Of a DNA stretch of 64,000 nt, positions 56,948 through 64,000 are shown one piece after another. Source of the stretch: Cheiracanthium punctorium. Lineage: Eukaryota > Arthropoda > Arachnida > Araneae > Cheiracanthiidae. The stretch lies in the NCBI GenBank assembly GCA_038373885.1, contig JAWZYV010002471.1:868001-932000 (forward strand). Direction: 5' to 3'. Within the stretch, counting starts at the first letter, position 1; the number at the start of each line of letters is the position of its first letter. A program made the translations under genes and the position numbers. The notes under the pieces are model-generated. The model was not told the DNA's origin, made no database searches, and was given only the letters and a program-made list of their open reading frames with translations.

Positions 56948-57486
56948 TATTTATATAAATGCGGACAAACTTTCTTTGATATATTATGCATGGGTTGGGG
57001 TATACCAGTTGTCAAGATGGGGCACTTTAGGCCAATAGGCTAGGATTCTATTTCCACTATGTATGTACCATAGGGGTGTTTAAATATGGCACTATGTATA
57101 TATAAAGACTACTTTGTATATACTGCGAACGGGCACGTTAAATCTGCTGTGTACTATTGTCCTCTTTCTGGGTAAGTGAGAGAGAGGTGCTGACCCCTAA
57201 TTGATCATCCTTCCGGTGTTGCTGTACATTATAGGGAACAACAAACCTCCGTGCTCAGGAGTTTCTTCGGGGCTGACGTTCGCAGGTTTAGAGCTGTACA
57301 GTAGAGCTTAACTTCAAACTTCGGCAATAAAATAAAATTTATTACATATATTCGAGGCATTTTTTTTTTTTTTTTTTTTTTTCACGAGCAACACACGTGT
57401 AAGAAAGGGGACTTGGTATTGGACGTCTTGGTAAATTCTTGGCAAATAACAGGATAAAAGATACTAAAATTGCATTAGTTAACCTT
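56948..57486. other. Non-coding stretch
   Basis: No gene recognised. It ends in a 22-base T-run (57361-57382) that could be the reversed tail of a retroposed sequence; no source was identified. Confidence 0.45.
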
Positions 57487-57695
57487 TTGTCCATGCGGTG
57501 TAGTGGCTTAAGCACCATTCTATCACGCTTTGGGTCCAAGTTCGAATCCGGGCTTGGCCGAGGGTGTTAGCCTGTCCGTCCCTTTATAGGGGGTAAGACA
57601 GGCCGGCTACTGTGTGCCCCCATAATAAAATGGTCACAAAGTTTTAGAGGACTATGTCTAATCGCCAATAGCCCACCCGTTAAAAAAAAAAAAAA
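57487..57695 (+). mobile_element. tRNA-derived SINE with poly(A) tail
   Basis: The head contains GTGTAGTGGCTTAAGC (A-box region) and CAAGTTCGAATCC (B box). A short body (GTGTGCCCCCATAATAAAAT, ATAGCCCACCCG) leads to an A-run at 57682-57694. Total length is about 210 bp. Target duplication not resolved. Confidence 0.75.
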
Positions 57696-57732
57696 TGTTA
57701 ATCTATCAACTAGATCTAGAATCTGTAAATCA

Positions 57733-57894
57733 TCAGCACTCCCGTAAAAGTGCGGGAAGCAGAGCAGGGCAAGTAGTAAAGTGAAGCATGTTCATTTCAT
57801 CTTGGCTATTACACAGAAGACAAAGAGTATCGGGAGCGAAATTAATTCTACCTAAGTGCATGCGGAGACAATTGTGGCCAGAAAAAAGTCTTAA
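57733..57894 (-). pseudogene. LINE ORF2 C-terminus (downstream piece)
   Basis: Non-LTR retrotransposon polyprotein end. The minus strand gives LRLFSGHNCLRMHLGRI followed by the zinc knuckle CLLCNSQDEMNMLHFTTC (CxxC...H...C) and ends in TGA at about 57733. The RLxxGHNxLxxHLxRI...CxxC order is typical of the C-terminal region of several LINE clades. The preceding codons lie on the far side of the TIR element at 57895-58432. No RT domain remains. Confidence 0.75.
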
Positions 57895-58432
57895 GCCGGA
57901 TTCATACTGGCCGTACCGCACCGTACCGTAACGTTCAGAAAACGTTCAGAAGACGTTTTCTGAACGTTAATAGTCATTCAGAGAACCTGTGTGTGTTTGC
58001 TGGGCGCGCGGTGAGCGCCCAGGGTTTGCGCAATATCTGGCAAGAACAGATATTCCGCAGCGACCGTAAAGCTACAGCCAATTACAGACGGGCTTTTCTA
58101 GAGTATTTTTGTTGAGTGTTGACGGAACGCACGTGTGTGACACGCCTTCTGACAGAACGATGGCTGATGTTCGATTGTTTTAAAGATAAATATGTTAAAA
58201 TAAGTTGATTTCTCCTTAACATTAATCGATTATCCATTATAAAACAATCTTTTAAAAGCACAAAAGATGAAACGAAAGAGAAGTACGCCGAAGAACAACA
58301 AATAAAAATGTCGTCCATTCATTGGTGCATTTACTTGCGGCACCGCAAGCTCGCCGCGCGGACAGCCAACGGTCCAAAACGGCGAAACAGTACGGCATCG
58401 TTGCAGTGCGGCTCGGCAGGTATGAATCCACC
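57895..58432. mobile_element. TIR element (538 bp) splitting the LINE relic
   Basis: The ends GCCGGATTCATACTGGCC and (inward) GGTGGATTCATACCTGCC are inverted repeats of about 25 bp, with further pairing of GTACCGCACC-like and GCCGCACTGC. The flanks are TTAA (57891-57894) and TTTA (58433-58436). A GC-rich patch (about 58000-58080) lies inside. The superfamily is uncertain. Confidence 0.7.
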
Positions 58433-58497
58433 TTTAGCAATGCCACACTCCTGCGTTTCACTCCTTCAGACTCTACATAGATCTCTCTAAAATTCAT
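58433..58497 (-). pseudogene. LINE ORF2 C-terminus (upstream piece)
   Basis: The minus strand reads REIYVESEGVKRRSVALLK directly up to the TIR element, in the position expected just before the RLFSGHN block on its other side. Upstream of about 58497 no LINE sequence could be followed, so the copy is probably 5'-truncated or decayed. Confidence 0.55.
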
Positions 58498-58499
58498 CG

Positions 58500-60431
58500 T
58501 CTACTATTCATATGAAGCCATAAGATATCTTTGGTTCAAAAGTTATCTTAAATCGTAAAAAGTATTGTTGCTTATTAAATTTTAAAATGTTTCAATAAGC
58601 AAATAAAAATTTAAGTAAAAATGTGCATTAAGTACGTTATTATTTTATTTCTTTTACTGTGCAGTTTTCTTATTTTTTGCCCTTGAAATTATTTTTTTTC
58701 AAATGGCGGACACTTGCCATAAATGTACTGGCCACTACTAAGACAAGCAATTCTGGCCATTGATTATGTAAGCATCTTGTAGATGGCTAACATAACCCCT
58801 TACAAAGTGACGAAAAAGTTCAATATCAAGCGCAAGCCGAACCCGTGTCCATGATCATGCAGAATGGTGCATTGACCACAATAAAATCTGGGGCGCCACA
58901 GATAACTTGTTGACTTAAGCAAAATGCATTGCATCATGGTACACGAGAAATGTGGGGGAATGCTTGGACAAGTATATCTAAGATTATCTAACCGAATAAA
59001 AAATGCAGAATGTTTAGAAGTAGTATGCTTGTGGCAGACCAGAAAGGCTAGCTCATTCTCAATCACTGCAGTAAATGTTTCGTAACGTCTCGGTCCCAGG
59101 GATAATTTTTTTTAAATCTAGCATATCATAGTTTTTATTCCTTCATAATAAATTTAGAAGAGCTAGTTAGTTAAAACACAGCATTTTCACTCAGATATAC
59201 GGCCACAGAAAATTCCGGTCGATTGGTCTATTAATTGGATCAAGGAATCATTTTGGGATGGAAAAAATTGAATATAAGGTCGTTGAAATAAAAAATCAGA
59301 AAACATTTTAAACTCTCCAGAAAATAATTTTAAATTACTATATTTATAAGTTCATTTTGATTGGCTGAACTAAGTAATCGGTTTAAATTTATATACGTTC
59401 TAAGTTTTATAACCCTCATATTGCACATTCAACAAACAAATAAGTTTCAAAAGATTATGCAATTTTATATCGTAGATAATGTAGTAACGGCGTAAAAGAA
59501 AGTAATCTGATCTAAATGTATGCAAAACTAATATTCTATTTCTCGTTCTAGAGCACATAAAAATATTAAAGTAATACTACTAAATTAATCATAAGAATGC
59601 AATAAAATTGCGCAACTTATTGAGATAAAATAAAGCATACAGAGCAAGAAAATAATTATCAAAATAAAATTAGAAAAGAATATTATAAGAGATTTCGTAA
59701 ATAGGATTACTCCTAAATTACTAGTCTTAGAATTCGAAACAGTTTTTTTTCAACAATAAATACAATATTTTGCATGATCTTATATTTTTAAAAGAGGGGA
59801 TTGCAAAGATGCTTAAAATAAAGTCATGTAGTTAATACTATTTAGAATGGAAGAAACTTTTGAAAATAATTTTTTTTTCCTTGTAGCGCAACGAAAAAAA
59901 AATTTTTTTTTCTCTTTCTGAGAAATTAAAGAGCCATTCTTAAAAAGGCATATAGATCCAAAATAAATAAATTTTGAATTTTAAAAAGTTGATTTCTCAA
60001 ATTGGATGTTAGTGCAACGATGCGTTACTAGTTCAGTTATAAACTTCTGTTAAAGATGCTGTTTTAGTATTTTTAAGTAATTATGCTTTCTAGTTAATCG
60101 AATGAAGTTCTTTTGCACAAGAGAGGGATGCACAGCCTATGTCGTGCGGGCCAAAACTGGGTCGCGAACCCCATAAAAAATCAGTTTGCATGCACTACTT
60201 TTGTTTATTTTTTGCACGGACACTTTTATTTCGATTTCTGAAGAAATAAATCAGTATATACAAAGATCGATACGATCGAAATTTGGGTTTGTTTTCCACA
60301 GAAATGAAATCGAGCATTACCAAAGCGCAAATCTTTTGTCATCAATCTTCCGTACACTTTCATCAGAAACACGCCCCTAAGGTATTTGTTGATCATTATA
60401 CCACACATCCAGAAAAAGCCATATGTGTACT
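58500..60431. other. Non-coding AT-rich stretch
   Basis: No gene recognised. The frame at 58800-59066 (minus) lies in slightly GC-richer sequence but shows no motif. Confidence 0.5.
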
Positions 60432-60432
60432 A

Positions 60433-60573
60433 CAGTCCAACCTCGTTAAGACAAAAACGCTTAACACGAAATTTCTCTTAAGACGAATGAAAACCGTTCT
60501 TTAATCATGAATTTCAGCGAAAGCAAAAAGATTTTTTTATACCTTTCAGTTTTATTTTAACGAGGTTCAAATG
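60433..60573. mobile_element. Tigger-like MITE (141 bp)
   Basis: The ends CAGTCCAACCTCGTTAAGAC and (inward) CATTTGAACCTCGTTAAAAT are flanked by TA at 60431-60432 and 60574-60575. CAGTYNAACCTCGTTA is a typical pogo/Tigger terminus. The repeated CTTAAGACGAA motif inside is also typical. Confidence 0.8.
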
Positions 60574-60639
60574 TACATCGTAAAATTCGCGAAAGCTGTC
60601 ATTTTACGTAGTAGAGTTTAAAAATGAAAAATTACGCTG

Positions 60640-60890
60640 TCATGTTGTATATTGAACTTCTTGTTCCTGTTTCTGGAATTTGATCCAATCATATATTCTG
60701 TGTACCATGGAGTCCTCCCTACCACTTGCTGAAACGTTTCAATCTTTTCCATCCACTTAGGAGTTTCTGCGTTTGCGCACATACACAATGCATCGCTAAC
60801 TGATTGCAGAAACTTCTGGTTAAAATTGACCAAAAGAGTGCCAATGTCTGAGCTACAGCCTCGTAAATCATTTACGCCCCGCCCTTAGTC
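60640..60890 (-). CDS. Coding-like segment, family unknown (possible exon)
   Basis: A minus-strand frame runs from a TAA near 60890 to about 60618. Its first part, through VNDLRGCSSDIGTLLVNFNQ, KFLQSVSDALCMCANAETPK and WMEKIETFQQ, has balanced residue composition, higher GC and no low-complexity runs, unlike most frames here. A possible donor (CAA|GTGGTAGGG) follows TFQQ near 60720, and possible acceptors (CTGTAG, CTCAG) precede DIGTLL. No family could be named. It may be an internal exon of a host gene on the minus strand or a piece of a mobile element. Confidence 0.3.
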
Positions 60891-60899
60891 CGTAATTTT

Positions 60900-62133
60900 T
60901 TGTATCGAAAGTAACATTCGCACTGAAGAGATTGAACCAATAATGCTGCTATGAACATTTGTGAGGCCTAATCAACTGTCTGGTATTCTCCACGCATGTG
61001 TCTAAGTTTTTTCTAATATAGCTTAAGGGTTATGCGAACAGAAATTACGTATTTTTGCAGTTTTGCAGTGTAGCCAAATTTATTAATTCAAAACAATGGT
61101 TTTGACCAAAAATTATGTATAATAGATTCTCAGACAGTCATTAAAGTGCACAAATTGTAAGACTTTTCTTAAACGTGTTTCTTTTAAAAATATAGGAATC
61201 AGTTTTAATTGTGTTTAAAATCATATAAAAAATCAATTTGTTCCGGAAAACATGAAAAAAAATAAAAAAAACATAAAATGAAGACATATTTTGTATTACT
61301 ATCTAGAAAGGAGTTCTGAAGAAAAATTTAAAAACCACCAGTACATCTTGTAATTGAGGAAACGCTTTTGAAATTGAAGTCCCAATTTAACCTGATCAAT
61401 TGATTTTTTTAATCGCAAAAAATTTTCAAAATTTTGAAGAAATCGTCTATAGAAAAGACACAAATTTATATGTTACATAATACAAATTATTTATTTTTAT
61501 AATCCAAAAAAAATACTTATGAAGATTAATGTTTTCTTTGCCATTTCTTTTTATTTTAAGTAAATTTTAAGACATCACGCACATTTTTCTTTTCGCCCCA
61601 AACGTTTCACCCAAAAACGTCATTTCAACGTTGCTAATCAAACTTTTACAACTAGCTTTTATTAACTGGAAGATTCCTCTTGCTTGATGCAATTATGTCA
61701 AAACAGCTAAAACTCATTCTTTAATATTCATAAGTCTGCTCCAAAATACATTTTTCAAAAATCCTTAATTTCCGTAGCCTTGAAGTTCATACTTCAAAGA
61801 TTCCGCAAACAAAGTAACGTAATAGCTAATGATTCTGTCGAGGGAACATAATTATAAATGACGAATCAACATAATTGGTTAATGGAAGAATATTATGATT
61901 GAAGGTTCCCTTCTAAAATCTTGAAGGCTTGAGTTATATTCGTGGATTTTTTTCTCATTTTTTTTTCTGTGGGGAGGAAACATGATGCAACCCAATCACC
62001 TAACACTATGGCCAGTTTTATAGTTATAAAGTATATTCATATTTGCGCGTGTTGAAGAATTTCAGAATTGCATTCTAAGAATAACCAATGCAGACTATAT
62101 TTAAAGTGAATTGAATGTACATGTAAATAAAAC
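60900..62133. other. Non-coding AT-rich stretch
   Basis: Nothing recognisable was found. Confidence 0.55.
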
Positions 62134-62135
62134 TA

Positions 62136-62435
62136 CAGTCAAACCTGTTTAATGGAATATCGGTTAAAGGAATAACACTCTTATTGTTATAATTTTCAAT
62201 GTAGTAGTTTCTAATGTTTAGAGTTATAACAAGTGCACACGAGGGGCATATTTTTGCAGGGGGTACTTTCACACTTCGGCCATTTGCTACAGTTCAGTGT
62301 CTTATCCACTCGTTCGTGGTGGGAACTTCAATGAACCAAGCCATAATAATTAGTTAATGTGATCCGTAGAGTTGGAAGATCCATTAGAAAAAATTTTCGC
62401 TGCAAATTAGCTGTTCCATTAAGCAGGCTAGACTG
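62136..62435. mobile_element. Tigger-like MITE (300 bp)
   Basis: The ends CAGTCAAACCTGTTTAATGG and (inward) CAGTCTAGCCTGCTTAATGG are flanked by TA at 62134-62135 and 62436-62437. The interior includes a degenerate tRNA-like string (CTTCGGCCATTTGCTACAG, about 62274-62292). A further related terminus (inward CAGTCAAACCCAGGCTAAGC) lies at about 62506-62545, so more than one element may have inserted here. Confidence 0.7.
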
Positions 62436-62714
62436 TATTTCTGCAAAAAGGAAAGCATTTTTTAATATGAGCACGGGAGTAGTTGGGGGGAGGTATATCA
62501 GGATATTATTCCATTCAGCAGCGCTGCTTAGCCTGGGTTTGACTGCCTTCACCACTTTGGAATATATATGATTAATTTTATTACAAAATATACATATATA
62601 TATTGTTATTTTTTCTAGCCAAGGTATTCATAAATAATGTTACAACAAAAGAAATTTTTATTGAAAAAAAGATGTATAAAAATTGTAAAATGTGTTTACT
62701 TCACATTGAAATGT

Positions 62715-62990
62715 ATACTTGTAACGGCTCAGGCAGCGAAAGCTTGAACTGCAATTTGTAAATTGACAAATATTTGTAAACCTTCTGTACTTTGAAAGCA
62801 AAAAGGTTCTGTGACCAGCAGTGATGCCGGACCTGATCCTTGTACGTGGTTTTGCCGGAGAGTAGCTTTACAGTTGGAGATTGGCAAACAATGCTGTAAA
62901 CCCGTTTGGGTCGGCTTCCAATCCTCCGCAGACCTTAGACCTTGGGTTTTCTCCCAGCAGGAAGGTATCACATTAATTAGCATGAGCTTT
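62715..62990. other. GC-richer segment of unknown nature
   Basis: Base composition rises sharply against both flanks. Frames are open on both strands (62729-62983 minus, 62811-63032 plus), but none carries a recognisable motif. It may be an old retroposed fragment or part of an element. Confidence 0.35.
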
Positions 62991-64000
62991 CAGATTTTTT
63001 TCGTCGGGCAGAAATTTCATTCATTTATATAATTATTTCAAGGCTTCGTCCCTGTTACTGTGCATTTAAGAGTTGGTAATTAAAATACTATACATTTTTG
63101 AAGGATATCTTGTTCGGTGGCTTTAAAAAAATAAACAATTATATCAAGAACACTTAATAGAATAGCCATTTTGCCGCAAAATATTATTCTAATAAGCGCA
63201 ATATTCCATTATCCGAGATTACATTGACAAATTACTGTGGCTTGGTACACTGAAAGTTTATTACATTAAGCTGGATATTCTTAACTAATATTCCATCCAG
63301 CGGGTTCGACTGCACATTTGAAAAACTTACTATTTATAGTTCAGTTGCAATGTTACAAACTAAAGTGCCACACTAACTGGCACGCCCACCTGGTATAGTG
63401 TATTTTGTATGAACATCTAAAACTTCTGCAACACGGTGTGGTTTGAAATACTTTAATATCCCAAGATATACTATATACATTCAATATCCTGAAGGCAAAG
63501 CATTACCATGAATCTTGCAGAGCAGTGTGCAGTGTGATATTTCAAATGAAAGCAAAATGAAGATGTTTCTATCAGAATGTTGAACAATGTTCATTCAGGA
63601 AAATTTTGATGGCCAGAGAAGGAGTTTGAACTCAGAAGAGTAGTATTCTAGCCTTTTGGAAACAATTTTTTAATGTACGTTGCAACTTTTCAATCCGTCG
63701 GAATGCATAAATGATATGATTCGCTGTAAGTTATCAGTAAGGATGATTACGTTACGGATCACCTGTTATAGACGTTTCAAGATATCTAAAGGGTCCTAAA
63801 TCATGCCAACTATGCTCATTATTTTAAAACCACCAACGGTTTAGGTAACCAATATCTTCTTGTGGGGACACAAAAAGTAACAATTTTATCGGCCTAGTTG
63901 TTAAAGTATTTAACTTCATCTTAAGGAAACACACATCAGCTGATTTTCCAAGTCATGAACAAGAAACAAAAGTATTCAGGTGATATGAAGCGCCTCAGAC
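62991..64000. other. Non-coding stretch to window end
   Basis: No gene recognised. TTCGACTG at about 63305-63312, preceded by ATGGAATATTAG-like sequence on the minus strand, resembles another Tigger-type terminus whose partner was not found. Confidence 0.5.

Noticed and set aside
62715..62990. Conserved coding exon
   Set aside because: Frames are open on both strands but neither shows a motif or clear splice signals; listed only as a GC-richer segment.

Overview
The window looks like about 64 kb of AT-rich nuclear DNA from an arthropod, most likely a chelicerate such as a spider. No multi-exon host gene can be recognised. The case for an arthropod rests on the transposon content (mariner, a DD41D Tc1/mariner relative, pogo-like elements, Helitrons with CTAG ends, a Ty3/Gypsy element, a Penelope-like element with an N-terminal GIY-YIG domain) and on composition; the chelicerate assignment is inference. 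Nothing looks bacterial or plasmid-like.

Layout. 0-3 kb: an internally deleted mariner (minus strand) and a non-autonomous Helitron carrying nine ~156-bp tandem units. 3-8.5 kb: non-coding, with a piggyBac-type MITE in TTAA sites and one candidate first exon (TATA box, ATG, hydrophobic leader, strong splice donor near 5.65 kb). 8.55-9.84 kb: a complete TIR-to-TIR Tc1/mariner element with a frameshifted DD41D transposase. 10.8-15.9 kb: MITEs, a hAT MITE nested in a pogo-like element, a fold-back repeat, LINE 3' ends and a 759-bp TIR element with a tRNA-like core. 16.5-19.2 kb: the largest plus-strand gene, a decayed GIY-YIG/reverse transcriptase polyprotein, followed by a 3' region with a strong structured-RNA candidate. 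20-28.5 kb: degenerate repeats, a SINE, a hAT MITE, and a ~160-bp tandem array holding a Mutator-type MITE with a perfect 9-bp target duplication.

28.5-35.3 kb: a Ty3/Gypsy element on the minus strand with gag, protease, RT, RNase H and integrase. It has one frameshift and two early stops. It is bounded by two long palindromes that do not match each other, although both have TG...CA ends, both sit exactly where an LTR belongs (next to the PPT and the PBS), and the whole unit is flanked by GTAT. 35.3-39.7 kb: mostly non-coding. 39.8-42.3 kb: a second ~160-bp array invaded by a pogo-like element, itself invaded by a hAT MITE and a piggyBac-type MITE. Uninvaded relatives of the invaders lie at 48.3-49.2 kb and 50.9-51.4 kb, so the order of insertion can be read directly.

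42.8-52.4 kb: fold-back and TIR elements in AT-rich DNA. 52.4-57 kb: a Helitron mosaic with a nested hAT MITE. 57-58.5 kb: a SINE next to a LINE C-terminus split by a TIR element. 58.5-64 kb: AT-rich DNA with two Tigger-like MITEs and one unidentified coding-like segment.

Every recognisable protein gene is a transposon gene and every one is broken, so the window reads as a transposon graveyard, probably intergenic or inside very large introns. The items most worth following are the Gypsy element with mismatched palindromic ends, the GIY-YIG Penelope-like element with its 3' RNA fold, the nested-insertion record, and the palindromic piggyBac-type MITE paired with a non-palindromic relative.
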